Of a stretch of DNA of 64,000 nt, positions 10,067 through 20,090 are shown piece after piece. Position 1 is the first letter of the stretch. Each line of letters opens with the position of its first letter. Location: the NCBI RefSeq assembly GCF_027943255.1, contig NC_072895.1:70434001-70498000 (forward strand), read 5' to 3'. The notes under the pieces are model-generated. The model was not told the DNA's origin and made no database searches. It saw only the letters and a list, made by a program, of their open reading frames with translations. This DNA is from Anastrepha obliqua. Taxonomy: Eukaryota; Arthropoda; Insecta; Diptera; Tephritidae. The translations under genes and the position numbers were made by a program.

Positions 10067-12779
10067 ACACCTTCGAATGGGTACCTCGGGTTTGGCTGGC
10101 CGTTTGTGTATTTACATGTATTTTTATGGGAATATGTGGAGAATGCGCTATATTTACAATTCATTTCGAAGTATCGCAGGTATATTTTAATTTCATACCT
10201 TTCCCATTAGTTTTGGCATGCATTGAGCTGCCTACAGAAGCAAAAATAATCTTCTGAAAATATTTTAGTTTATGAAAAATGAGATTTTTTGTTTGCTTGT
10301 AGACAAGGACGACAATCTCTCTTCGCTGCTATCGGCTCCGGTTGGCTGTTTGACTACAATATTCCCTGGGATAGTAATTTGTTTGTTGAAAAATGATTCC
10401 ATAGCCAAACGAGTAGTGAATTGAGAAATGACTGTTGACAATGTGTTCCATAAAGTCAACACAAAATTTCGGCTCACATCCCTTTTTTGAGCACAATTGT
10501 AGTATTTTAGTATTTATCCTTCTTGTAATAAAGGTTTCATTTGCAGTATATAAAATTAATAATAATAATACAAATACTGGTAGTTACCTTTAAATATTAT
10601 TGTAAAACGAGTAACAAAATTTAACAAGTTTTTATGCAATAATATAGAATAAATGTTATATATTACAATAAAAAAAAAAGAATTGAAGTCAAAAAAGGAG
10701 TACCCTATCACCTACGAAATATACCAGATCGGTGGGAAAAAAGGTAATTTTTTTTACTAAGAACTGTTTTCGAGATATGGAAAAAAATCTGTTTCAGGCG
10801 AAAATTTTCTGTAACATCATTAATTATGGACATATTCACTCCAAGGATACGACTAAGTTAATAAAGCTAATTGATTTAAGATAACAGAGTGTGGGTACTA
10901 ACCACTAAGCACTCAAGCATAGACAGGAGCAGATGTCCAGAAATAAATTTGGATAGCCAAATGTTCACACATTCACTTGTATGTGCAATATGCAGTACTT
11001 GTATATGTATATGTATGCACAGCTGTGTTCACAACAATCGCAGTGCGACAAAACAAAGTGTAGTATGAAAAATAAGCCGTATAATACAAAGTTTCAAACT
11101 GTGTACAAAATTAAAAAAAAATCAAAAAATTTTCATCAATATTTCAAACCTTTTATCCGAATGTTTAGAAAAATTCTGGATACATAGTGCCAGTTCAAGT
11201 GGATTTGCGTTGATATTTGTTAATTCTTTTGCTGCTGCTATTACTAACCAATGCGATTTTAGAGTCACTTCAAACTTGTACTTTATTGCCTCTTTATTGC
11301 GTACTTGAAATTTTTCTAACAATTCTCATTAAAAACTTTAAAATATTATTGAAAGTTTATTGAATTTTTTTAAATTTGGAACAAAGTTCGAAACTTACGT
11401 TTTGTGCGCTTTGCTGTTGTATTTTATTTTTATAAAAAAAATAATAATAACTAGTTGAAATTTTGAAATATGTTGCGGTGCTATTATTGTGAGCGCAGCT
11501 GTATGTACGTATGTGTGTATGGGCATTACATGGAAGCAAACATCTTACTCAGTAAATATTAAAACATGTAAGGTCGGCGAAATGAAGTGAGTGCTACAGA
11601 ATAGAAAAAATAAGTTCGTGTGCGGCAACGGAGTTTGATTCATGAATATATCATACATTGAGTAAGCTAATTATGAAAAAACGAACATAGAAACAATGCA
11701 ATCGAAGTGTATGCCTTATATCAGATGGCAATTGTAAGAAAACTTTTGAAAGAAAGATAGTCAAAGGCCGAGGTGACAGCTGAAACGGAAGTAGGCAACA
11801 GTAGGCAGTTGACATGACAAAAGCAACTTTTGAGATTTTTGAAGTATGCAAACATGTGTGTGTGATGTAATGCATATTAGGGTCAGACCAGGGAAGCAAG
11901 TTAAAGGATATTTGCCTTTTGACTTTGAATATTGCATGTAAGTTGAGCATTACCATAAGCATGGAACTGGAAGTTTAAAAATGAGAATAGAGAAATGGCA
12001 CATATAAAAGTAGCCAAAAGCTGGAGAGAATATTGCAAAGAGAGAAAAAAGAAAAAAATAAAAGTTAGTCACAGTGCTGCGTTCAAGTTAGTCTAGGAGT
12101 ATTCATTTTGGTTTGTGTGTTGATTAGAAAGGAAAATACGGCAATGACATGAAAATTCTGAAACAATAAAACTGCAAATGGCATGTGTTTTATGGATAAT
12201 ATGGGGTGTTTTTACGGACTTGAGAACTTTATTTATTTTATTTTTTTTTATGTCCCATAAAATATTGTAATTGTTGTTGGACAATAAGTAATTTACTTTA
12301 CAACGAGATGAAATGAGAGTGATATTGAAAGGACCAATAACCTCAAGCTCATTTAGAAGAAATGTGCATAGCATTTAAAACGAGTGACCTGTAAACAGTG
12401 ACAAATACGATTAGCTGACAATTAATTAAATAGGTTTTTCAAGATCTGTTGATGTTTGAAGGTTAAGTCGACTTTGGGTAGATTTCTTTTTATTTGGGAG
12501 CCTTTTCATTACAGGATTTGTGTGCGTCAATAGTCTGCTTAAGTGTCTTCAACTAACGCTTTGTATTGTCTTGCCAATACCTGTAATATCGACGTCAAGC
12601 TGGCGAGTTTAAAGTCCTAAGTATTTGAGACTGGATTCAATCAATTCCATATTTCCAGATTAGTGCAATTGTCGTTCAGTTACTTATTTATTGTATTTAT
12701 TATATCGTTCGACTACTTTATTTCGCAATGATAATTTGTACTTAAGTCCAAGCAGCCAGTACAATTTCTTAAAACGATT
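10067..12779. other. long non-coding stretch
   Basis: About 2.7 kb of AT-rich DNA with frames of at most about 100 codons, most dominated by A/T codons. I recognise no protein domain. Small TATG/TG simple repeats lie near 11000 and 11500. It could hold old repeats beyond visual recognition or be intronic. Confidence 0.5.
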
Positions 12780-12904
12780 TTTAACTTCAAACTTGAAGTG
12801 TTAATACAAAACATAAATGTTGTTCGAATGAAGCTTTTTATTATAGTCTGGTGGGTAATTTCATGGTATTTAATTTTTGAATATGATGTCCGACATACAT
12901 AATA

Positions 12905-13978
12905 CTGTGGGCAAAAAGTAAGGTGAATTTTGTTGTAAAATGAAAGATCTTTATTTATTCTTGTAAATCAATTTGATCCCCTTCAAAATAATCCCCTCTT
13001 GATGAAATACACTTATGCCAACGACTTTTCCAATCCTCGAAACATGTCAAATAAGCCATTTCTGGTATAGCCATCAGCACCTTCCTCGATTCACCTTTTA
13101 TCTCCTCAATCGACTCGAAACGCGTTCCCCGGAGTGGTCTCTTGAGTTTTGGGAATTCATAGTGCACCACACCACGAAAATCGAAAAAAACTGTCACCAT
13201 GACCTTTATTTTTGAATGACTTTGACGTGCTCTTTTCGGTCTGGCCTCGCCTTTAGCACGATATTCGCTTGATTGGTCGGTTGTTTCAGGGTCGTAAGCA
13301 TAAATCCAAGACTCATCTCCCGTAATGATGCATTTGAGCTTGTCCTGATAGTCTGAAAGCATTGTTTCACACACATCAACGCGACGACTTTTTTCCAAGA
13401 AATTGAGAGTTTTCGGTACCAAACGAGATTTGACTTTTCGTAGGCCCAAATGGTATTTCAAAATGGTTTTCACAGATCCTTCTGATATTCCGATCATATC
13501 AGTAAGGTCTTTAACAGTCAACCGATTGTCAACGATTTTTGAGCACTAACTCCTTCACTTTATTGACGTGTTGGTCATCTGTTGACGTCGATGGTCGTCC
13601 GGAGCGCTCCAAGTCATCAACACGTTCTCGACCCTCTTTGAAGTCTTTGTACCACTTATAAACATTTTTCTGCGACATGGTCGAATCACCAAATGCCTTC
13701 TTCAACATGCTAAACGTTTCCGCAGCCGAAATTTCATTCCGCAAACAAAATTTGATGGCACTTCTCTGTTCAATCAATTCAGACATTGTAAAAATCGAAA
13801 AATGCACTCTTGGTCGTTTGGTAAACACAAGCGTAAATATATTACTCATAATGACATTCACATGAAAGTTGGCCCAGATGTTATTAACAGTGCTGCCAAC
13901 TCATGAAAAAAATAACTAGAGCGAAATTTTAATCCCGCGAAGTTTGACAAATAAATTCACCTTACTTTTTGCCCACAG
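12905..13978 (-). mobile_element. mariner (DD34D) element with internal deletion
   Basis: Bounded by inverted ends CTGTGGGCAAAAAGTAAGGT and the matching AAATTCACCTTACTTTTTGC/CCACAG at 13954-13978. A TA precedes the left end (12903-12904), but no TA follows the right end. The transposase reads on the minus strand. The element is inserted in an older repeat and lies between 51-bp direct repeats of host sequence (12850-12900 and 13978-14028), which is not a normal mariner target duplication. Confidence 0.85.
12955..13786 (-). pseudogene. mariner transposase lacking its second and third catalytic aspartates
   Basis: Minus-strand mariner transposase starting MSELIEQRSAIKFCLRNEIS (ATG at 13786) and ending GDYFEGDQIDLQE. 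The N-terminal HTH domain with KWYKDFKEGRE and the linker RSGRPSTS are intact up to a frame change near 13525, after which LTVKDLTDMIGISEGSVKTIL follows. The first catalytic aspartate lies in CIITGDESWIYAYDPET. At about 13153 the frame passes directly from GVVHYEF to PKLKRPLRG, skipping the stretch of roughly 80-90 residues that normally carries HDNAPSH and SPDLAPCDFFLF. The deletion is in frame, so the remaining C-terminus is still readable, but the enzyme would be catalytically dead. A truncated DNA-binding protein could in principle act as a repressor; nothing here shows that it does. Confidence 0.85.
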
Positions 13979-14384
13979 GTGGGTAATTTCATGGTATTTA
14001 ATTTTTGAATATGATATCCGACATACATATGTCCGCCGCGGCTACCAGCGACATGGCCATTTGATCAGCAGTCATTTCTGACTACTGCTTCTAATTAATC
14101 TGAATAATAAATCTAGAAGAGCCTCATCAGGCCAACAAGTTGAGAACGAGGACTAATCGACATTTCGTCTTCTTCTTCAACACTTCGCTCTACGAACTTC
14201 GTGAACAGATCTATTTTTTCAAAGTATGTACATTTCTACAACTTGGCAGCGTTGTTCTGTCGTTAAGCGATTACTTGCCAAACCTTACTAAACAGAAATG
14301 TCAACACATTTTGCCATTTTTCGCTGTGAAACCATAGTTATCGATCCGGATAGTTCTCATACAGCTAAAAGAACACCCTATACA

Positions 14385-15658
14385 AATATATGTGCGTGTC
14401 TGTTCGTGTGTTAACACAAACGTGACAGTTATAAGTTTGAGCTTAAATTAACCAGTTCACTTTCCATCCTAATGTATGAATGTGTGTGTGTGTATAATAC
14501 AATTTTTTTGCTCTGTACATTTTTTACGCAGTCATGCTTGGCACGCTTTCTTGACTTTGCTGCTATAAGTTCAGCCTGTATAGCTGTCATGATGCTTAAT
14601 TAAGTCACTCTAATGCACACATGAGCTGGCAAATGGCCTCATGTGTAGCACACACACACACCCGCTCGCATATGTATGTGTGTACATGCCAATTTTTGTG
14701 CACTTTGCCTTTCATTAGTAAACATGTGGGAGTGTTGGCATTCTTGGCATACAGCTTGGCAACCAGCTAGTCAATCAGTGTCTTTTGATCCTTTTCTTCT
14801 CCTAATATGCTCATAATACTCCGTATATGTAATTATGTACACGTACAGCTGTGTATTGCAGGCAATTGCGTGCTGGTTTGATTTCATTTTGCTGTTTTAG
14901 AAGATTTTTTCTTTCTTTGTCCTGATTTCATTTGTCTTAATATTTGTGTTTCGCATTAATTACACTTGATTATTGTCACCGAAAAGAGCACACATATTTA
15001 TCTGCATATTTTCGTATTGCTCCCTGCGGTGATGGATGAGGGTGCGAGTGTGTGCTGGTGCTGCAAATAGTCTGTTACCATGAAACTAACTTTTTCTGTT
15101 GTTAACTGTGCATTGACGTGTTTGAATTATGTTTTTGTAATTGACATTGTTGCGTAGGTTACATCCTATTAAGCAAGTATATATACATATATGTATATTC
15201 AGGACGACGGGATTACGGGATTTCGATATTAATCCCGGGATAAATTAATATTTTTTAATCTAAGGTGTAAGAAAGGTTGGGAATAAAATTAATCCGAATT
15301 ACAGAGTTTTCTCTTTTCCCCATGCAAAATTTCCACATAGTATTGCTTAAAGATTCGCTCCTTCTTTAAGGTCGTCCACTCTGACATCAACCTTAGTAGT
15401 GGCAGCGCGATATTGGTTGACAGGTTTCAACAATCAATTTATGTTATGAATAGAATATTCAACATTAAATATTTTTCTATTCTCATAGACAAGCTTTGAA
15501 GTAAATACAATTTAAGTTTCTGAATTTATGTTATAGGCTCGTATAATTTTTTAACCCAAAAATATATTCACAGGAATAATAGGAATTTTTCTATTTGGCA
15601 GATGTTCTTGAAGTTAATGAAAACTAAACTTGAATAAACACTACTTGAAAAATGCATA
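14385..15658. other. non-coding, microsatellites and a GGGATT-rich patch
   Basis: Contains TG/TATG simple repeats (14480-14500, 14650-14690, 15178-15200) and a C/G-run patch at about 15205-15245 with two GGGAT words and ATCCCGGGAT. No coding similarity was recognised. Confidence 0.5.
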
Positions 15659-15660
15659 TA

Positions 15661-16885
15661 TCAGATCAGTCCATAAGTTCTTTTTTGTACGATTTTTGCA
15701 TACAAAAAATTATTCGCGGAATATAACGGAACTATTTATATTTTCCTTGATATATTGTGCATTCAATAAGTGGTTTTAATCGCGAATACAATCACGTGTT
15801 GTTAAAAAATAAAATGGAATCTTCGAACGCGTATAAGAGGCATATTAAAAATGCAACAACTGCTGCTGCAGAAATAAACACTGTTCACGGAGAGGATACC
15901 GTGGTGTAATGACTGCGCAAAAGCGATTTTCAAAATTCCAAAGTGGTAACTGCGACGTGGACGATGTCCCGCGCGCTGGTCGTCCTGAAGTCTTTAACTC
16001 CGACGTCTTGCTCGAACTCGTGGATGCTGAGCCAAATTTGACAGTCGATATGATAGCTCAGAGGTTAAATTCATCCCATGGAACAGTTCACAGGCACCTG
16101 GTTCAGTTAGGAAAGGTTTCAAAGCTGGGAAAATGGGTTCCGCATAAACTTTCCGTCGCCAACCTTCAGCAGAGAGTGAATGTGTGTTCTCAGCTGCTGC
16201 AACGGCTTCAAAATGAAAGTTTTTTGAACTGTATCGTTACTGGTGATGAAAAATAGGTCCTTTACAATAATCCTGTTCGCAAACGCCAATTGTTAGATAA
16301 AGATAAAACACAGAACCGATTCCTGGAGATGACCTTCACTCCAAGAAGATTCTCCTGTCTATTTGGTGGGATATGGCCGGTATTGTTTATTATGAACTTC
16401 TAGAACCAAACCGGACAATAACTGCTGATTATTATTCCCATCAGATATCAAACCTTAATGAGGTACTTAACAAAAATCGACCATCTGTAGTGAATAGACA
16501 CAAAGTTTTGCTTCACTACGACTTCATACCGCAAGGCAAACATTAGGCAAGCTGAACGAGCTCGGATGGGAACTAATGCCGCATCCAACATTCTCTCTCT
16601 CCGGATATTGCACCTTGTGATTATCACCTTTTCTGTGGACTTCAATCCCATATGAGTAAGAAAAACTACTCCTCAAGAGAAGCTATAAAAAGGGATATCG
16701 AAGCGTATTTTGGCTCCAAGGACAAACAATTTTTTGAGCGGGGAATTAAAAATTTGCCTAAACGTTGGGAAGACATTGTAAATAATGAAGGAAGATATAT
16801 TATTGATTAATAAATACTTTAAGCATCTTTTTTATTAATTTTAAAACCCCCTTTAAAAAACGCACGAACTTATGGACTGATCTGA
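15661..16885 (+). mobile_element. mariner element with perfect 20-bp inverted ends
   Basis: The left end TCAGATCAGTCCATAAGTTC (15661-15680) is repeated exactly, inverted, at 16866-16885, and TA flanks both sides (15659-15660 and 16886-16887). The 1225-bp length fits mariners (about 1.3 kb). It encodes a broken DD34D transposase on the plus strand. Confidence 0.92.
15814..16810 (+). pseudogene. mariner transposase with stop codons and frameshifts
   Basis: The probable original start is MESSNAYKRHIKNATTAA at 15814. A frame change near 15906 leads to VMTAQKRFSKFQSGNCDVDD and the linker RAGRPEV. The second HTH (LTVDMIAQRLNSSHGTVHRHL) and GKWVPHKLS follow. The first catalytic aspartate lies in IVTGDEK, immediately followed by TAG at 16254 where a tryptophan codon is expected. 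After another frame change the text reads WWDMAGIVYYELLEPNRTI and ADYYSHQI. HKVLLHYDF stands where HDNA(R/P)PH is expected, so the second aspartate region is degenerate. The C-terminus keeps SPDIAPCDYHLF (third aspartate) and closes with NNEGRYIID. Inverted ends are well preserved although the gene is dead. Confidence 0.88.
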
Positions 16886-17086
16886 TACCAATAAACTAGC
16901 AGCGGCTTATTTAGCACTAATTTTTAGCAAATTTTTCGCTTACGGATGTAGACTGGTGCTTAGACTTCGAAATATCTATTTTTTCGCATATAATGAAAAT
17001 AGAATGGACTCATAGTACACTGTACGAATTTTAGAAAGAAATATGAAATATTTTTATTACTGTTTCACAATAAGTACAATAAGTAC

Positions 17087-17545
17087 TAGGGCGGGTCGAT
17101 TTAAAAATCGCTCATTGCTCTGTGAAAATCGTATTCTAGGGATCAAAATAAAAAACTTTGCCGAAGAAACCATACCTCTAAAATGAATTATGATGTCCCC
17201 CAATTTGGGCGATGTCCCATTTTTGGCCTTTACATGAAAAAATCAGCTAAATGGCTATGTTTTTTCTTTATTTTTATTTATTTATAATAATATTTATTAT
17301 TTATTTATAATAATATCTATTTTTTCTCTTAAGAAATTTATTTAGTCAGAACATATGTAAATGAAAAAATTAATTTAAGTGAGTTATAGAAAAGAAACTA
17401 AAAAGTTCGACCCAAATTGGGGGACATCAGAATTCGTTTTAGAGGTATGGTTCCTTCGGCAAAGTTTCTTATTTTGATCCCTAAAATATGATTTTCACAG
17501 AGCAATGGGCGATTTTTTTGCCTCCACACAAATCGACCCGGCCTA
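17087..17545. mobile_element. hAT-like non-autonomous element with long inverted arms and 8-bp target duplication
   Basis: A 459-bp element beginning TAGGGCGGGTCGATTTAAAA and ending GACCCGGCCTA. It is flanked on both sides by the same 8 bases, ATAAGTAC (17079-17086 and 17546-17553). Its left arm (to about 17205) is repeated inverted in the right arm (from about 17400): ATTGCTCTGTGAAAAT, GGGATCAAAATAA, CTTTGCCGAAG, CATACCTCTAAAA and GATGTCCCCCAATTTGGG all occur in both orientations. The right arm carries an extra GGAGGCAAAAAA-type block near its tip. An 8-bp duplication with a TAGGG terminus is typical of hAT superfamily elements. No transposase frame is inside. A related copy in opposite orientation is at 58046. 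Confidence 0.88.
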
Positions 17546-17553
17546 ATAAGTAC

Positions 17554-18388
17554 ACAGCCAATAACACCAGTTTACGGCCACAAAATCCAAGAACCAGATT
17601 ATCCATTTCTTATTGCATATTTCTTACAATAGAAATCGAAAATGTTTCTATTTTGTCAAAAAAAACAAGAAACAAAAACAATTCTTTTAAACTTTCTAAG
17701 TATGTTGAAAACGTTTAGTTCTTACTAAAAATGAAGCATTAGCAAGTGATTAAAAATTTCATTACTTTTGGTTTCATAGTCACTGGTTTTGATCGGCTAA
17801 CGGATTCTTAGATAATACACATTTTTTTGTCCTACCTTTTTTCTTTAGTCCAAAACCGTGATTTTGTGACAATTCGAAACCTACCTAACAAAAAGAATTT
17901 GTGTTGATTTTTTAACTTAGCGAAGAATTAAGAATTGGATGATCTGGTTCTTGGTTGAAAAAATCATTAACTTTGTTTAAACCAGAGGAATTTTTCCACA
18001 GACCTGTTGAAGTTTGTACTGAGCTTACGAAAATTATAGCTTCGAACGAAAACAAGAATCTCGGGCTTACACTAAAGTCCCGAAATTTCGGGATTCAAAA
18101 TATCCGCTAATCCTAGCGTCTCTAATAAATACGCATGAATGTGTATGCATATGCGAATGTTTTTTACTTTATTTATCTGAAATCGATTTTAACCAAAACG
18201 AATTAATTAGACTGACTTAATTTATATGTTAGTATGCCTTAGCCTAATATTTAAATGCAAGTCATTTTTGTATAGAAAAATATTGTAGAGCTTGACACAT
18301 TTTGTGGTTTAAGTTGAGTACGGTGAATTATTCTGACATTTCATGACTGCTAACTAAAATGGGGAACTTGCTTTTGAATGACTCATTA
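17554..18388. other. non-coding, nothing recognised
   Basis: AT-rich sequence with a short palindromic TCCCGAAATTTCGGGA at about 18077-18093. No protein similarity; the frame at 17488-17718 is mostly the arm of the hAT-like element. Confidence 0.5.
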
Positions 18389-18590
18389 GCGGCCGCCGTG
18401 GCCGCATGAGTTGGTGCGTGACTACCATTCTCAATTCAGAGAGAGAGAGAACGTCGGTTCGAATCTCGGTGAAAGATTAAAATTAAGAAAACGTTTTTTT
18501 CTAATAGCGATCGCCCCTTGGCAGGCAATGGCAAACCTCCGAGTGTATCTCTGCCATGAAAAAGCTCCTCATAAAAAATATCTGCCTAAT
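18389..18590 (+). mobile_element. SINE head and core copy
   Basis: Begins GCGGCCGCCGTGGCCGCATG, matching the tRNA-like head of the SINE at 41104-41418. It has a good B box, GGTTCGAATCTC, at 18456-18467; the A box is mutated. The core follows (TTCTAATAGCGATCGCCCC, GGCAGGCAATGGCAAACCTC, TGCCATGAAAAAGCTCCTCA) and similarity stops at about 18590, before the GTAGGTCCCTCC 3' section. It is either 3'-truncated or a subfamily with another tail. A GA simple repeat (18439-18451) interrupts the head. Confidence 0.82.
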
Positions 18591-18712
18591 AAACTAATCC
18601 GCGTGCCGTTATTGGCCACCTAAAGGCCAGAACCGCTATTTAAACAACAACAGTCTCTATCCACTTCACAGCCGCAAAGTGTCGGTTTGGTGCAAGGCGA
18701 ATTGAGTATCTA

Positions 18713-20018
18713 CACAGTATGCTCAATAAATAGCAGAACTTTTTATTTAAATCACGGAACACGTAGAGCTATCTATTAAACTTTGATCATATTGAAAAGG
18801 TAAAAGCGTCAGCTTTCAACTTCATGTAAATTGTTTGACAGGTTAAAAAGTTACGCGCCTTTTATTGACAGTATGTTTCGTACTTGTGTCGTAAAAATAC
18901 AATGGAGCAAAGATCAAATATTAAATTCTGTGTTAAACTTGGAAAAAACATTTAGTGAGACGTACGAATTGATGCAAAAAGTTTATGGTGGGGATTGTTT
19001 AGCTCGTTCAAATGTATATAATTGGTTTAAACGATTTAAAAATGGTCGTGAAGATTTGGATGATGATAAAAGACCTGGTCGTCCAGAAGCAAGTAATCGT
19101 GCTGAATTGGTGGAAAAAGTCCGCGAAATCATTGCTGTTGACGAAAATTTCACTGCAAGAGTGTTGGCTGAAGAATTAAATTCATCTACTGGTACTATTT
19201 GGAAAATTTTAACTGACGATTTGGGTAAAAGAAAGGTTTGTGCACGCTTTGTTCCACAGCAATTAAATGAAGATCAAAAAATCGTTCGTGTAGAGCATTG
19301 TAAATACACCATTTCAACAGCTGAAAACGATCCAGGTTTTCTTGATTCGATCATAACTGGTGACGAAACATGGTGCTTCGAATATGACCCTGAAACTAAG
19401 CGTCAATCTGCAGAATGGAAGACGAAAGGGGAGCCAAAAGCAAAGAAATTGCGTTTTCAGAAGTCAAGAATCAAAACAATGTTGATCACGCTCTACGATT
19501 CCAAATGTATTGTACACAAGGAATTTGTTGCAGAAGGTCAAACTATTAATGGACAATACTATTTACAAGTTTTACATCGTTTGTGGTCAAGAATTGTTCG
19601 TGTAAGACCTGAATAGCCAGAGGGGAAACAGCTTTTTTTATTGCATGATAATGCACCACCTCACAAAACCAAAAATGTTCGTGAATTTTTGATGCAAAAA
19701 CATATTTGTGTCATCGACCACCCTCCGTATTCTCCTGATCTATCACCATGCGACTATTTTCTGTTCCCTAAATTGAAAACTGCCATGAAAGGTGCATTTT
19801 ATGATGATATTCCAGCCATTCAAGCAGCCGTGACACAGGTGTTAAAGAACATTCCCTTAGATGACATAAAAAAGTCCATGCAGAAATTGGTTGATCGTTC
19901 TGAACGTTGTATCGAGTTAAATGGAGACTATTTTGAATAAAAAATAACTTTCAAACACAGAACGACACGTATTTTATTCTACATCTGAAAAGTTATTTTA
20001 TTTATTGAACATACTGTG
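18713..20018 (+). mobile_element. mariner element, relatively intact
   Basis: Inverted ends CACAGTATGCTCAATAAATA (18713) and, at 19999-20018, the complement of CACAGTATGTTCAATAAATA, with TA before the left end and CA after the right end (a mutated TA). The 1306-bp length is typical. It carries a DD34D transposase with only one frame change and one stop. Confidence 0.9.
18902..19940 (+). pseudogene. mariner DD34D transposase with one frameshift and one premature stop
   Basis: The natural start appears to be the ATG at 18902 (MEQRSNIKFCVKLGK). One extra A in the A-run at 18953-18958 shifts the frame, after which FSETYELMQKVYGGDCLARS and the first HTH (NVYNWFKRFKNGRED) read on. The linker RPGRPEAS, second HTH (LAEELNSSTGTIWKIL) and ARFVPQQLN follow. 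Catalytic residues are SIITGDETW (D at 19362), LLHDNAPPHK (D at 19647) and SPDLSPCDYFLF (D at 19752), 34 residues between the last two. A TAG at 19614 interrupts the frame just before PEGKQLFLLHDN. The C-terminus ERCIELNGDYFE is complete. Everything needed except those two lesions is present, making this the least damaged DD34D copy in the window. Confidence 0.92.
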
Positions 20019-20090
20019 CAAAGAGCAAAATAAACTAAAGGAGGAGAAATTACATGTTGGTGAAAATTCAGTGAATGGCTTCTTAATATA

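Larger units (their letters stand above)
12780..14378. repeat. old dispersed repeat split by a mariner
   Basis: Sequence at 12780-12904 and 13979-14378 matches, with gaps, the block at 50735-50984: shared AATGTTGTT, TTTATTATAGTCTGGT, TAATTTCATGGTATTTAATT, GATATCCG-CA, TGTCCGCCGC and TAGTTCTCATACAGCTAAAA. Both copies end in AGCTAAAA(GA)ACACCC followed by an A/T dinucleotide. Read inverted, that resembles the GGGTG...TTTTAGCT ends of the DD41D element at 36002, so this may be an old non-autonomous relative. The copy here has an extra 200-odd bp inside and was later hit by a mariner. Confidence 0.6.

Noticed and set aside
15205..18125. GGGATT/CCCGGGAT patches near 15205-15245 and 18060-18110 as possible ends of one large element.
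   Set aside because: The patches are only loosely complementary and several complete elements with their own TA or 8-bp duplications lie between; no shared duplication was found.
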